Assembly: GCA_029246415.1 (NCBI GenBank)
Contig: JAQWNF010000036.1
Location: forward strand, 1-32,188
Origin: Glaciecola sp.
GTDB taxonomy: Bacteria > Pseudomonadota > Gammaproteobacteria > Enterobacterales > Alteromonadaceae
Reading direction: 5' to 3'
DNA: 32,188 nucleotides
Shown: positions 16,193-25,478 of the stretch, piece after piece
Layout of the letters: each line of letters starts with the position of its first letter
Position numbering within the stretch: position 1 is the first letter of the stretch
The notes under the pieces: model-generated
Told to the model about the DNA's origin: nothing
Databases searched by the model: none
Seen by the model: only the letters and a program-made list of their open reading frames with translations
Program-made: the position numbers and the translations under genes

Positions 16193-19030
16193 TTATGCAA
16201 ATGCGCGGGCTTCGCCTGCACCATCGATATTTTCTACGCAACGACCACATAACTCTGGATGCGCGGTAATCGTGCCAACCTCTTCACGGTGGTGCCAACA
16301 CCGAACACATTTTTCACCACTGGATTTGCTGACTTTAACAAATACGTTTTCTATGCCTGTTGCACTGGCATCGGCAGGTTTATCGGCTAATTCAGATACG
16401 GTTGCCGTTGATGTAATCAATACAAAACGCAATTCATCGCTTAATTTAGCCAACTGTGATTGCATCGCTGCATCGGTGTAAATCACCACGTCAGCTTCTA
16501 ATGAACCACCTAACACATCATCTTTACGTGCTTGCTCTAACGCGCCGTTAACCGCATCTTTTACTTGTAACACATCTGACCAAAACGCATCGTCATACCC
16601 GTCTTTTGCACTGACTTCTGGCCATGCATCATACCAAGTACCAGTAAATACGAATTCATCTGGATTTTGATCAGCTTGTGGTAATACTTCCCAAATCTCT
16701 TGTGCCGTAAAACTGGTCACAGGCGCCATCCAGCGCACCATTGCTTGTACAATATGATACAAAGCGGTCTGGCATGAGCGACGTGCTAAACCATTTGCTT
16801 TGGCCGTGTATTGGCGATCTTTAATGATATCCAAGTACAAGCTACCCATATCAACCGAACAAAACTGCATCAGCTTTTGGGTAACGCCTAACAAATCATA
16901 CTTTTCATAGGCTGCTGTGATATCAGCTTGTGTTGCCTGTGCTTTAGCCATCGCCCAGCTGTCTAATGCGACCATATCTTCTGGTGCGACACAATCGGTT
17001 GCAGGGTTGAAACCATTGAGGTTAGCTAATAAGAAACGCGCAGTGTTACGAATACGACGGTACGCATCCGCTGAACGCTTGAGGATCTCATCGGAAACTG
17101 CGATTTCAGAACGATAATCAGTAGAAGCCACCCACAAACGTAAAATATCAGCACCGTACTTGTTGAATACTTCTTGTGGAGCAACCACATTACCTACGGA
17201 CTTAGACATCTTACGACCATGTTGGTCGACGGTAAAACCATGCGTTAACACTTGTTTGTAAGGTGCATGCCCATGCATTGCGACACTGGTCATTAATGAA
17301 GACATGAACCAACCGCGATGCTGATCTGATCCTTCTAGATATAAATCTGCCGATGCCGGGATATCGTCGCGGCGATCGACTACAAACGAATGGGTTACAC
17401 CTGAGTCAAACCAGACATCTAATGTATCGGTCACTTTTTCATACTCAGCGGCATCAGCGCCTAATAATTCTTCATCAGTCAGATCCCACCAAGCTTGTAT
17501 GCCTTTTTGTTCAACAGCTAATGCGACGGTTTCCATGATCTCCGTTGAACGAGGGTGTAACTCACTGGTCACGCCATTAACGAATAACGGGATCGGTACA
17601 CCCCACGTACGTTGACGTGAAATACACCAGTCTGGACGACCTTCAACCATCGTTGAGATGCGCGCTTCGCCCCACTCAGGGATCCACTGAGTATTTTTAA
17701 TTTCTTCTAATGAGGAACTGCGTAGCCCATTTTTATCCATCGAGATAAACCACTGTGGCGTAGCACGGAAAATAATCGGCGTTTTATGACGCCAGCAATG
17801 TGGATAACTGTGCTCATATTTGGTTGCTAACATCAACGCATCAACACTGCGTAAATGCTCAACAATCACATCATTGGCTTTAAATACATGTTGTCCAGCA
17901 AATAACGGCGTATCTTCGATATACACACCATTTGCTGCTACAGGGTTATACACTTCAATGCCGTATTGTTTACCGACATTAAAATCGTCAACACCATGTG
18001 CAGGTGCAGTATGTACACAACCCGTACCTGATTCTGTCGTAACATGTTCACCTAAAATAAGCGGCACTTTAATCTCTAAGTAAGGATGAGCGACTAATGC
18101 ATTTTCTAAATCTTGACCTAAACATGTCGCAACAACTTGATAGTCGCCTTCAGCTACACCATAACGCACCATACAAGCTTCGACTAAATCTTGAGCAATA
18201 ATAATCTGTTGGCCAGCCAACGCCACCAACGCATACTCTAAAGTCGGGTGAATTGAAATTGCACGGTTAGCAGGGATAGTCCAAGGTGTGGTTGTCCAGA
18301 TAACTACCGAGGTATTACTGACTTGTTCAGCAGTGACACCGAACGCAGCGGTAAACACACCTGCATCATCACTGGTGTTATCAATAGCAAATTTAACATC
18401 GATGGCAGGTGAAACTTTATCTTGATATTCAACTTCCGCTTCAGCTAACGCAGAGCCACAATCGGTACACCAGTGAACCGGCTTAAAGCCTTTTTCTAAA
18501 TGCCCTGAATTAACAATACCCGCTAAGGCACGAATAATATCGGCTTCAGATTGAAAGTTCATGGTCTTATAAGGGTTGTCCCAGTTACCAAATACGCCTA
18601 GACGGATAAAGTCTTTCTTTTGACCTTCGATTTGACGCTCGGCATACGCACGACACTTTTCACGAAACTCAGCCGCGGTGACTTTTTTACCTGGCTTGCC
18701 GACTTTCTTTTCAACCATTAATTCAATAGGCAGACCATGACAATCCCAACCGGGTACATAAGGCGCGTCAAAATCAGCAAGTGTCTTTGATTTAACAATC
18801 ACATCTTTTAGGATCTTGTTCACAGCATGCCCAATGTGGATATCTCCATTGGCATACGGAGGTCCGTCGTGCAAAATAAACGGCGTTTTACCTGCTTTGG
18901 CGTCACGGATCTGCTGATATAGTTTTTTCTCAGTCCATGTTTTTAGCATTTTCGGCTCGCGTTGGGCAAGATTGCCACGCATTGGAAAAGCGGTTTCAGG
19001 TAAATTCAGGGTGGCTTTGTAATCACTCAT
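16193..19030 (-). CDS. ileS: Isoleucyl-tRNA synthetase IleS
   Basis: Class I synthetase charging tRNA-Ile. The 945-residue length fits the bacterial enzyme (E. coli 938). The HIGH motif is in [12 protein letters not shown] (about 65–72) and the KMSKS loop in [10 protein letters not shown] (about 608–615). The editing domain lies between, with [13 protein letters not shown] and [16 protein letters not shown]. The carboxy-terminal zinc finger is present (CVRCW and CGRCVENI). The AGGAT before the ATG lies in the eight-base gap after ribF. Confidence 0.98.
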   Translation of the reverse strand: MSDYKATLNLPETAFPMRGNLAQREPKMLKTWTEKKLYQQIRDAKAGKTPFILHDGPPYANGDIHIGHAVNKILKDVIVKSKTLADFDAPYVPGWDCHGLPIELMVEKKVGKPGKKVTAAEFREKCRAYAERQIEGQKKDFIRLGVFGNWDNPYKTMNFQSEADIIRALAGIVNSGHLEKGFKPVHWCTDCGSALAEAEVEYQDKVSPAIDVKFAIDNTSDDAGVFTAAFGVTAEQVSNTSVVIWTTTPWTIPANRAISIHPTLEYALVALAGQQIIIAQDLVEACMVRYGVAEGDYQVVATCLGQDLENALVAHPYLEIKVPLILGEHVTTESGTGCVHTAPAHGVDDFNVGKQYGIEVYNPVAANGVYIEDTPLFAGQHVFKANDVIVEHLRSVDALMLATKYEHSYPHCWRHKTPIIFRATPQWFISMDKNGLRSSSLEEIKNTQWIPEWGEARISTMVEGRPDWCISRQRTWGVPIPLFVNGVTSELHPRSTEIMETVALAVEQKGIQAWWDLTDEELLGADAAEYEKVTDTLDVWFDSGVTHSFVVDRRDDIPASADLYLEGSDQHRGWFMSSLMTSVAMHGHAPYKQVLTHGFTVDQHGRKMSKSVGNVVAPQEVFNKYGADILRLWVASTDYRSEIAVSDEILKRSADAYRRIRNTARFLLANLNGFNPATDCVAPEDMVALDSWAMAKAQATQADITAAYEKYDLLGVTQKLMQFCSVDMGSLYLDIIKDRQYTAKANGLARRSCQTALYHIVQAMVRWMAPVTSFTAQEIWEVLPQADQNPDEFVFTGTWYDAWPEVSAKDGYDDAFWSDVLQVKDAVNGALEQARKDDVLGGSLEADVVIYTDAAMQSQLAKLSDELRFVLITSTATVSELADKPADASATGIENVFVKVSKSSGEKCVRCWHHREEVGTITAHPELCGRCVENIDGAGEARAFA

Positions 19031-19038
19031 ATTGACGT

Positions 19039-20031
19039 CTATCCTGGATGCTTATTGCAAGGGTTGGGTTGCAAAGGGTTGGTTGTTGCAAAAGATGGAG
19101 TTGCAAAAGGGTCGCTAAGTAATGCACGGGCTTGCTGTGCATCATGCGCAATTTGTGTTTTTAGTTGTGCAAAGGTATCAAATTTTTTGATCCCGCGCAG
19201 TTTATGTTGCACAGCAACATGTAGATATTGACCATATATATCTTGGTCAAAATCAAAAATATGGACTTCTAATAAGCCTTGATGGCCATCCGCTGTTGGA
19301 CGCGTACCAATATTGGCAACACCATTATAGCGTTGACCTTGGCATAGTACTTGTACTGCAAACACACCCACTATTGGTGCTTTGGCACGTTGTAGATTGA
19401 CATTTGCAGTCGGAAAACCAATGGTACGCCCACGAGCTTGCCCATGAACGACGCGACCATTGATGGTGAATTCACGTCCTAACATATCGTTGGCTAATGT
19501 AAACTTATCTGCCGCTAGTGCTTCACGGATCGCAGTTGAACTAATCCGATTATTATCTAAGCGGTAACTAGCCGTATTGACGACAGCAAAATTATGCTGC
19601 TGACCTGCGGCTTGTAACATCGCAAAATCACCTAGTCGGGCTTGGCCAAACCGAAAATCATCACCTACCACCAAAAACTCAACGCCTAAGGCATCGACCA
19701 ATGTGTGCTGAATAAAATGTTGTGGTGATTGACTAGCAAACTTTTGTGTAAAATGAACACAGATTAACCGATCGATACCAATCGTTTTGAGCGCATCATA
19801 CTTATCGCGCCAGCGAGATAATCTAGCAGGGGCATGTTCTGGGGTAAATACTTCTTCAGGTTGTGGTTCAAAGACCATCACGGTTGAAGGTAAGCCTAAC
19901 GCTTTAGCTTGCTTAATTAACGAGGTCAGAACAGCCTTGTGCCCTAAATGCACACCGTCAAACTTACCAATAGTCATCACACAACCTTTGTGTTGTGTAC
20001 GAATATTATGTAATCCTCGAATTAATTCCAC
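19039..20031 (-). CDS. ribF: Bifunctional riboflavin kinase / FAD synthetase RibF
   Basis: Makes FMN from riboflavin and then FAD. The amino-terminal adenylyltransferase domain (about 1–180) shows [14 protein letters not shown] and [11 protein letters not shown]. The carboxy-terminal kinase domain (about 185–310) shows [13 protein letters not shown] and [13 protein letters not shown]. At 330 residues it is slightly longer than E. coli RibF (313) because of a polar tail. The start [10 protein letters not shown] is typical, preceded by AGGACG-like bases. It is first in the ribF–ileS–lspA block; in relatives it follows murJ directly, but here two extra genes intervene. Confidence 0.97.
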   Translation of the reverse strand: MELIRGLHNIRTQHKGCVMTIGKFDGVHLGHKAVLTSLIKQAKALGLPSTVMVFEPQPEEVFTPEHAPARLSRWRDKYDALKTIGIDRLICVHFTQKFASQSPQHFIQHTLVDALGVEFLVVGDDFRFGQARLGDFAMLQAAGQQHNFAVVNTASYRLDNNRISSTAIREALAADKFTLANDMLGREFTINGRVVHGQARGRTIGFPTANVNLQRAKAPIVGVFAVQVLCQGQRYNGVANIGTRPTADGHQGLLEVHIFDFDQDIYGQYLHVAVQHKLRGIKKFDTFAQLKTQIAHDAQQARALLSDPFATPSFATTNPLQPNPCNKHPG

Positions 20032-20106
20032 AAACCGTCCTAACTGAAGTTAAAGCATTCATTTTAGGCGCGTGATTATAAACGACTCAGCAATGATAAT
20101 CTAATG

Positions 20107-20134
20107 AAAATCCAAGCAATATTACTTGGATTTT
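20107..20134 (-). terminator. Terminator after the XRE regulator gene
   Basis: A perfect 10-bp inverted repeat AAAATCCAAG (20107–20116) and CTTGGATTTT (20125–20134) with an eight-base loop. On the minus strand it ends in TTTT just downstream of the regulator stop at 20140, so it isolates the two-gene cassette from ribF. Confidence 0.75.
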
Positions 20135-20139
20135 AATCC

Positions 20140-20337
20140 CTACTCGATTTCATCATCAAAAATAGTTTCTATCGGCTGTGCAAATAATCTTGCCGTTTTA
20201 AATGCCAGTGACAAACTTGGGTCATATTTGCCTTTCTCAATTGCCACTATGGTTTGCCTTGAAACGTCCAAGCGAGAGGCTAAATCAGCCTGCGTCCAAT
20301 CGCGCTCAGCGCGTAATACTTTTAATCTATTTTTCAT
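20140..20337 (-). CDS. Small XRE-family (Cro/CI-type) transcription regulator
   Basis: A 65-residue protein that is almost entirely a helix-turn-helix domain: RAERDWTQADLASRLDVSR with the recognition helix followed by QTIVAIEKGKYDPSLSLAFK, ending in an acidic FDDEIE tail. Proteins of this size and pattern are commonly encoded next to a small membrane protein and repress their own operon. It begins one base after the stop of the membrane-protein gene, so it is co-transcribed. Palindromic candidates for its operator flank the operon promoter at 20831–20898. Confidence 0.88.
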   Translation of the reverse strand: MKNRLKVLRAERDWTQADLASRLDVSRQTIVAIEKGKYDPSLSLAFKTARLFAQPIETIFDDEIE

Positions 20338-20338
20338 A

Positions 20339-20809
20339 TTACAAATACTTTCTATGTGCGATTAGCATGCCGATGCCATAAGTGATCCCCGTGACAAATA
20401 AAACAGAGGATGGATTGGGTGAACTTTGCATGATTTTCACCCCTTCCAATAACCCGAAGACCGCCCCGAAGACGACACTGCAACCTAATGACAAGGCCAT
20501 TGCTTCAAGATGAATGCGTTGTTGCAATTCATCCAGTCCTTCTAAGTGCTCTTTGTTGGCAATAATCATTTTGTAGCCCATGAAAATGTTGGTCACAATT
20601 AACGTGGTAGTGACAACAGTATGAAAGTCCCACAAAAATTTAGGACCAAAAGCGACTAATGCTAAGGAAGCTAGCCATAGTCCTGTCCACAAAGCGAGCT
20701 TTTTGGTATTGGTTGCGGTGCGTTTATCTATGGTATTCGATTTTTTTGCTGTGTTAGCTCCTTGCTGTGGCTTAGGCTGGTTCTGAGGTGACGATGTTGG
20801 CGTATTCAT
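20339..20809 (-). CDS. Membrane protein of unknown function paired with the XRE regulator
   Basis: A 156-residue protein with a polar, Gln/Thr/Lys-rich cytoplasmic amino tail (1–37) and four likely membrane helices (about 38–58, 63–83, 103–123 and 133–151). The segment LDELQQRIHLEAMALSL between helices 2 and 3 is the conserved core I associate with small membrane proteins that accompany XRE regulators. I do not know its function. AGGAT lies before the ATG. Its promoter is near consensus, and with the regulator it forms a self-contained cassette inserted between murJ and ribF. Confidence 0.75.
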   Translation of the reverse strand: MNTPTSSPQNQPKPQQGANTAKKSNTIDKRTATNTKKLALWTGLWLASLALVAFGPKFLWDFHTVVTTTLIVTNIFMGYKMIIANKEHLEGLDELQQRIHLEAMALSLGCSVVFGAVFGLLEGVKIMQSSPNPSSVLFVTGITYGIGMLIAHRKYL

Positions 20810-20830
20810 TAGTATGATCCTTTTGACATT

Positions 20831-20898
20831 AAGTAAAACAAACTTTACTTTTAATCACTATATATAGCGCTTTACATTATGTCAAGCAAACTTTACTT
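20831..20898 (-). promoter_or_regulatory. Strong sigma-70 promoter with two palindromic operator candidates
   Basis: On the minus strand TTGACA (20885–20880), a 17-base spacer and TATAGT (20862–20857) form a near-consensus promoter, with start near 20850. Downstream of it is a perfect palindrome AAGTAAA-n6-TTTACTT (20831–20850), and across the -35 edge lies AAGCAAA-n1-TTTACTT (20884–20898). Both contain CAAACTTTACTT, repeated 48 bases apart. The placement fits repression by the small XRE protein encoded in the same operon; that link is inference. Confidence 0.7.
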
Positions 20899-20929
20899 AT
20901 TGTTAATACTTAATCCTTAGGCGTACAAT

Positions 20930-22471
20930 CTAAGATTTAAAATCACTAGGTCGAACACCCAATACCAACAATGCACTCACATACGTTAGCAGTGCAGCAG
21001 ATAACCATGCGCAAACATAGCCAATACGGGCAGTAAAATCTAATACGCTCCAATCAATTTGCTCACGCAAGAACCAAACACACAACGCCATAACAGCAGC
21101 CGCAAGCAACATTTTAAGCAAACGCCACACGACTAAAGACTCACAGCGATACACACCTGCTTTGACTAATCCGCGATACAACAAAAACGCATTGAGTGTG
21201 GCAGATAAACTTGTTGCTATCGCTAGTCCGACATAGCCAAACGGTACCGCAAATATGATGTTAAACCCCATATTCGCAATCATCGCAATGATCCCAAATT
21301 TTACGGGAGTTTTAGTATCTTGACGGGCGTAGTAACCTGGAGCAAAGATTTTAATCAACATAAAACTGACTAAACCGGCAGCATAAGCAAGTAAACTCAT
21401 TCCTGCCATCGACACATCATTAGCGGTAAATGCACCGCGTTCAAAAATCACTGATAATATCGGCTGAGCAAGTACCATTAACCCAAGACAAGATGGGATC
21501 CCTAAGGCACAGACCATGGTCAATGCCCAATTCATATTGCGCTGAAACTTGTCCTTATCTTGGCTGACGTGATCACGCGATAACGCTGGCAATATAACGG
21601 TCGCAATCGCAATACCAAACAAACCTAAAGGAAACTCCAATAAACGGTCAGAGTAATACAACCAGCTCACAGAGCCCGTCATTAAGAAACTGGCAATCAA
21701 CGTATCAAACAACAAATTAATTTGACTGACTGATACACCAAATAAAGCAGGTATCATCAAGGTCCGTACTTTTTTGACATTCGGATCAGACCAGCCCCAG
21801 CGTGGTCTAACTAAGACACCAGCGCGATATAAAAATGGTAATTGAAACGCTAATTGAATTAACCCACCAAAAAATACGCCCCAAGCAAGCGCAAAAGCTG
21901 GCGTTGAAAACTGATCATGGAGCAACCATGCACAGGTAATAATCGAGATATTGAGTAACACCGGTGTAAACGCGGCCACCGCAAACCGATTTAACGTGTT
22001 TAAAATAGCACCAGACAAACCAGTCAACGTAATGAAAAATAAATAAGGAAACGTAATTTTGAGCATAGTGCTGGCCAATTCAAATTTTTGACCATCAGGC
22101 TCATCATTAACAAAGGCAATAAACCATCCCGTTCCAAATAATGCGGCAATCACTGGAGAAGCTATCACACCAAATACGGCGGTGAAAAACACAATCATAC
22201 CTAACGTACCAGAGATCTTTGCAATAAAATCAAGACTCAGTTTACGATCATCTTGTGCATGCACTTGTGATAACACAGGGACAAATGCTTGGGCAAAGGC
22301 CCCTTCAGCAAACAATCGACGTAAAAAGTTAGGAATTTTGTTGGCAAAGAAAAAGACATCTGCACTTGCCCCTGCCCCCATTAGATTTGCTACAACCACA
22401 TCCCTAACAAGGCCTAGAACGCGGGAAAGAAGTGTCATGACACTGACAATAATGCCTGATTTTAACAGCAT
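20930..22471 (-). CDS. murJ: Lipid II flippase MurJ (MviN)
   Basis: An inner-membrane flippase of the MOP superfamily that moves lipid II outward for peptidoglycan synthesis. It begins MLLKSGIIVSVMTLLSRVLG and continues with RDVVVANLMGAGASADVFFFANKIPNFLRRLFAEGAFAQAFVPVL (about residues 22–66), highly typical of MurJ. About 14 hydrophobic helices follow, as expected. The frame is open to 22576, but ATG at 22471 gives 513 residues, matching E. coli (511), and no homolog I know carries the extra 35 hydrophobic residues. The ribosome site is weak, so the start is likely rather than certain. It is divergent from rpsT. Confidence 0.94.
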   Translation of the reverse strand: MLLKSGIIVSVMTLLSRVLGLVRDVVVANLMGAGASADVFFFANKIPNFLRRLFAEGAFAQAFVPVLSQVHAQDDRKLSLDFIAKISGTLGMIVFFTAVFGVIASPVIAALFGTGWFIAFVNDEPDGQKFELASTMLKITFPYLFFITLTGLSGAILNTLNRFAVAAFTPVLLNISIITCAWLLHDQFSTPAFALAWGVFFGGLIQLAFQLPFLYRAGVLVRPRWGWSDPNVKKVRTLMIPALFGVSVSQINLLFDTLIASFLMTGSVSWLYYSDRLLEFPLGLFGIAIATVILPALSRDHVSQDKDKFQRNMNWALTMVCALGIPSCLGLMVLAQPILSVIFERGAFTANDVSMAGMSLLAYAAGLVSFMLIKIFAPGYYARQDTKTPVKFGIIAMIANMGFNIIFAVPFGYVGLAIATSLSATLNAFLLYRGLVKAGVYRCESLVVWRLLKMLLAAAVMALCVWFLREQIDWSVLDFTARIGYVCAWLSAALLTYVSALLVLGVRPSDFKS

Positions 22472-22561
22472 AGATGATAGAGATCTGGTGATAAAGTGCA
22501 CATAGATTAGCACTAAGTTCATGGCTTGTGTACAGTCCTGATAAAAAAGCACACAAAGGCA

Positions 22562-22590
22562 TTGACAATAAAGCATTAAAAATAGATAAT
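22562..22590 (+). promoter_or_regulatory. Promoter of rpsT
   Basis: TTGACA (22562–22567), exactly 17 bases, then GATAAT (22585–22590). Transcription would begin near 22597, giving a leader of about 35 bases. The following CTGCGCCC is a GC-rich discriminator of the kind found at ppGpp-controlled ribosomal promoters. Confidence 0.75.
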
Positions 22591-22631
22591 CTGCGCCCTA
22601 AATTTTACATGAATTTTTTTCGGAGTTCACA

Positions 22632-22892
22632 GTGGCTAACATTAAGTCTGCTAAAAAACGTGCAATTCAGGCCGAGAACCGTCGTCAGCATAATGCGAGC
22701 CGTCGCTCTTTCACCCGTACCTGCATAAAGAAAGTTCTTGCTGCGATTGCAGCAGGTGATAAAGATGGCGCGCAAGCGGCACTTGCAACTGCAACACCAA
22801 TCCTTGATCGCATGGCGACTAAAGGTTTGATCCACAAAAACAAAGCTGCTCGTCATAAGAGCCGTTTGTCTGCACAGATCAAAGCGCTTTAA
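22632..22892 (+). CDS. rpsT: 30S ribosomal protein S20
   Basis: An 86-residue basic ribosomal protein beginning [19 protein letters not shown], the standard S20 start, with [12 protein letters not shown] and the closing [18 protein letters not shown]. It binds 16S rRNA early in 30S assembly. Translation starts at GTG, preceded by CGGAG. Non-ATG starts on rpsT are known from E. coli (UUG) and relate to autoregulation. It is monocistronic, with its own promoter and a terminator 38 bases after the stop. Confidence 0.98.
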   Translation: MANIKSAKKRAIQAENRRQHNASRRSFTRTCIKKVLAAIAAGDKDGAQAALATATPILDRMATKGLIHKNKAARHKSRLSAQIKAL

Positions 22893-22930
22893 TTAACGCC
22901 TTATATCTTACGTAGTCACGTTTTTGATGA

Positions 22931-22954
22931 AAAGCACCTTAGGGTGCTTTTTTT
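22931..22954 (+). terminator. rpsT terminator
   Basis: AAAGCACC (22931–22938), a four-base loop and GGTGCTTT (22943–22950), continuing into a run of seven T. A standard rho-independent terminator. Confidence 0.93.
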
Positions 22955-23080
22955 GTGCTTGAAATTCAACAAACCAACATAGCATAATACGCCTGTGGTA
23001 CCTTACATCTATTAAAATATGCCTAATTACTTCTCAACCATATTTTAGATACACACAAAAATAACAACACAGGGACATTC

Positions 23081-24556
23081 ATGAACACATCTAATTTATT
23101 AGCCGTAGTTACCGTGTGCGCGAGTACACTCCTTATGGGCTGTAATGCCTCACAAAATAGTGTATTTTATTCAGCTGACAGTAATCCTGTCGCTATGCAA
23201 GATGCTGCAACATCAACAGCAGAGCAACTATCTAATAATGCAACACTGCCAGAATTAGAAGCACTCATCGCTCACTCCCAACAAAGCGATCTGGCATTTG
23301 ACATTGTTAAATCTCTTACCGTTGAAGTGGGTCCCCGTATCGCAGGTTCAAAAGGCGATAAGCGAGCTGTTGCTTGGGCAGAAGCTAAGTTTGCAGAGTT
23401 AGGCTTTGATAAAATATACAAACAACCTGTGCGAGTTCGCAACTGGGAACGTGGTTTTGCCGATGCGAAAGTCCTTGCCCCTTATCCTCAAGATTTAGTC
23501 ATCACCGCTTTAGGTGGTTCGATTGCAACCCCTGCTGGTGGACTAGAAGCACAAGTTGTCATGTTCGACTCATTAGAGACATTAGCCAAAGCCGATGCCG
23601 CATCTATTGCAGGCAAGATTGTATTTTTAAATACCCGTATGCAACGCGATAAAGCGGGTCGATTTTACGGCAAAGTCGTCCCTAACCGCGTCAATGGTGC
23701 AGTCGAAGCAGCCAAGCTGGGTGCGCAAGCGGTGATTATTCGCTCGGTAGGTACTGACAATTCACGTTTCGCTCACACGGGCGTCATGCGCTATGACGAT
23801 ACAGTTAGTAAAATTCCAGCAGGCGCAATTTCAACAGCTGATGCCGATGTCTTGGAAGCTATGTTTGAACATGACAAGCCAGTAAGGATATCAGTCAACA
23901 TGCAAGCCAAAGATGCTGGCTGGCAGACGTCTTACAATGTCATCGGTGAAATTACTGGCACAGATCGCCCTGAAGAAGTGATTTTAATTAGTGCACACTT
24001 AGATTCATGGGATGAGGGAACGGGAGCTTTGGATGATGGCGCAGGTGTTGGAATTGTGATGGCCGCAGCTAAGCATATCCAATCCATCGTGGGTCAACCT
24101 AAGCGTACTATTCGAGTTGTGTTATTCGCTGCAGAAGAAATCGGTTTGATTGGTGCGTATGAGTACGTTCGAACCAACAAAGCTGATTTATCTAACATTA
24201 TTATGGCTGCTGAGTCTGATTTTGGCGCTGGAAGTATTTATCGCATGGATACGCGTTTTGCTGATGCTGTCCGTTCACAACCTAACGCCCTATACCAACG
24301 TTTAGCATCGTTAGGCGTTGAGTTAGGTAGTAACGATACTAACGGTGGTCCTGATGTCTCTATGATGCCTAAATATGGTGTACCTGTGATAGCGCTCAAA
24401 CAAGATGGATATTATTACTTTGATTATCATCACACACCTAACGATACGTTAGATAAAATCAATCCAGATGAGATCCGTCAAAACCAAACTATTTGGGCAT
24501 TAGTCACCGCTTATATGGCAATGAGTGATTTCGACCCACGCCCTGCTCCACAGTAA
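23081..24556 (+). CDS. M28-family zinc peptidase, lipoprotein
   Basis: A 491-residue exported metallopeptidase resembling carboxypeptidase Q/PGCP-type aminopeptidases. A lipoprotein signal ends LLMGC, with Cys21 the lipidated residue. A protease-associated (PA) domain spans about 130–270. The M28 catalytic domain shows the zinc ligands expected for the family: His306 and catalytic Asp308 in SAHLDSW, Asp318 in ALDDGAG, the Glu352–Glu353 pair in AAEEIG, Asp380 in AESDFG, and His450 or His451 in YHHTPNDT. The residue after Cys21 is Asn, so outer-membrane sorting is likely. It stands alone, with its own upstream region. The substrate is probably short peptides, but this cannot be told from sequence. 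Confidence 0.9.
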   Translation: MNTSNLLAVVTVCASTLLMGCNASQNSVFYSADSNPVAMQDAATSTAEQLSNNATLPELEALIAHSQQSDLAFDIVKSLTVEVGPRIAGSKGDKRAVAWAEAKFAELGFDKIYKQPVRVRNWERGFADAKVLAPYPQDLVITALGGSIATPAGGLEAQVVMFDSLETLAKADAASIAGKIVFLNTRMQRDKAGRFYGKVVPNRVNGAVEAAKLGAQAVIIRSVGTDNSRFAHTGVMRYDDTVSKIPAGAISTADADVLEAMFEHDKPVRISVNMQAKDAGWQTSYNVIGEITGTDRPEEVILISAHLDSWDEGTGALDDGAGVGIVMAAAKHIQSIVGQPKRTIRVVLFAAEEIGLIGAYEYVRTNKADLSNIIMAAESDFGAGSIYRMDTRFADAVRSQPNALYQRLASLGVELGSNDTNGGPDVSMMPKYGVPVIALKQDGYYYFDYHHTPNDTLDKINPDEIRQNQTIWALVTAYMAMSDFDPRPAPQ

Positions 24557-24577
24557 CTAGCCCTAGATAACAAATCA

Positions 24578-24613
24578 GACGCAGGATTGTCATTTAACCG
24601 TCAAACCTGCGTC
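24578..24613 (+). terminator. Possible terminator hairpin after the M28 peptidase gene
   Basis: GACGCAGG (24578–24585) pairs with CCTGCGTC (24606–24613), with three further inner pairs (TTG/CAA) after a mismatch and a 12-base loop. The bases that follow (ACCTCTTTGTC) are only weakly T-rich, so termination is uncertain. The hairpin overlaps the first three PHO half-sites. Confidence 0.4.
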
Positions 24614-24626
24614 ACCTCTTTGTCAT
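24587..24626 (+). promoter_or_regulatory. Two tandem PHO boxes (PhoB-binding candidates)
   Basis: Four seven-base half-sites stand in exact 11-bp register: TTGTCAT (24587), CCGTCAA (24598), GCGTCAC (24609) and TTGTCAT (24620), each with a GTCA core and a four-base spacer. The first pair matches 15 of 18 positions of the E. coli PHO box CTGTCATAWAWCTGTCAY as I count it. Two boxes 22 bp apart is the standard tandem layout. The last half-site lies ten bases before TAATTT (24637), a weak -10, as expected of an activator-dependent promoter. The metallophosphoesterase gene starts 45 bases after the last half-site. Confidence 0.65.
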
Positions 24627-24671
24627 ATTATTGCGCTAATTTGGATACATCAACACCAAATTGAGCTATCT

Positions 24672-25475
24672 ATGACGACTCATTACAATGCCATTTTTTT
24701 ATCCGATATCCACCTTGGTAATCCAGATTGTAAAGCTGAACTATTATTAGAATTTTTAGCACTTCATACCTGTAATTCTCTGTACCTGGTGGGCGATATT
24801 GTCGACTTGTGGCAAATGCAAAAACAATTTACTTGGCCAGAAAAACATAATGAAGTTTTACATAAAATAATCGCGCTAAGCCACACAAATTGCCAAGTAA
24901 AATACTTACCCGGAAATCATGATGCACCATTACAAAAATACAATGATTTGCACATAGGTGATATTGAAGTCAAACGTAAAATGGTTCACACCACTATACT
25001 TAAACAACAATTTTTGGTGTTACACGGTGACCAGTTTGATGAATACGTCACCTTAGGTAAATTCCAAAATTGGTTAGGAAATACCGGATACGATTTAGTA
25101 CTCTTACTGAATCGTCAGTACAATCTTTTTCGTTCGTGGAAAAAAGCACCTTATCGTTCATTAGCTGGTTATATTAAAAGTCGAATTAAAGGAGCTCAGG
25201 CGGCGATACACCGCTACAAAGTAGCCTGTATTGATGAAGCTAAATTTTTAAATCTAGACGGGGTGATATGTGGTCATATCCATCATCCAGAACAAGACGA
25301 GATTGATGGAATTTTATATTTTAATGATGGTGATTGGATCGAAAATTGTAGTGCCCTGTGCGAAACACAGTCAGGAGATATGATTTTACTTGATTGGGTA
25401 GCAGAGCGCGAACGGCAAAAAAGTGAGCTCAGATCCATTAAAAATGATTCTTCTACTAATCTAAATGCAGCGTAA
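24672..25475 (+). CDS. Metallophosphoesterase, LpxH/PlcP-like (candidate phospholipase C)
   Basis: A 267-residue calcineurin-fold phosphoesterase with every metal motif: SDIHLG (about 11–16), GDIVDLW (about 42–48), GNHD (about 81–84), HGDQFDEY (about 117–124) and GHIHHPE (about 198–204). This family (COG2908) includes LpxH of lipid A synthesis and PlcP, the phosphate-starvation phospholipase C of Sinorhizobium and many marine bacteria. It is longer than LpxH (about 240), is not beside the usual lpxH neighbours, and forms an operon with an OlsF-like acyltransferase behind PHO-box-like repeats. I therefore favour PlcP, hydrolysing phospholipids to diacylglycerol. There is no signal peptide, so it acts on the cytoplasmic membrane face. 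The exact substrate is inferred. Confidence 0.82.
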   Translation: MTTHYNAIFLSDIHLGNPDCKAELLLEFLALHTCNSLYLVGDIVDLWQMQKQFTWPEKHNEVLHKIIALSHTNCQVKYLPGNHDAPLQKYNDLHIGDIEVKRKMVHTTILKQQFLVLHGDQFDEYVTLGKFQNWLGNTGYDLVLLLNRQYNLFRSWKKAPYRSLAGYIKSRIKGAQAAIHRYKVACIDEAKFLNLDGVICGHIHHPEQDEIDGILYFNDGDWIENCSALCETQSGDMILLDWVAERERQKSELRSIKNDSSTNLNAA

Positions 25476-25478
25476 ATT

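Noticed and set aside
16098-16481. 127-codon plus-strand frame across the lspA start and ileS end
   Set aside because: It overlaps two certain genes on the other strand, and its sequence shows no family features.
22472-22576. 35-residue amino-terminal extension of MurJ
   Set aside because: The extra residues are not typical of MurJ, and ATG 22471 gives the family length. The extension also runs towards the rpsT promoter region.
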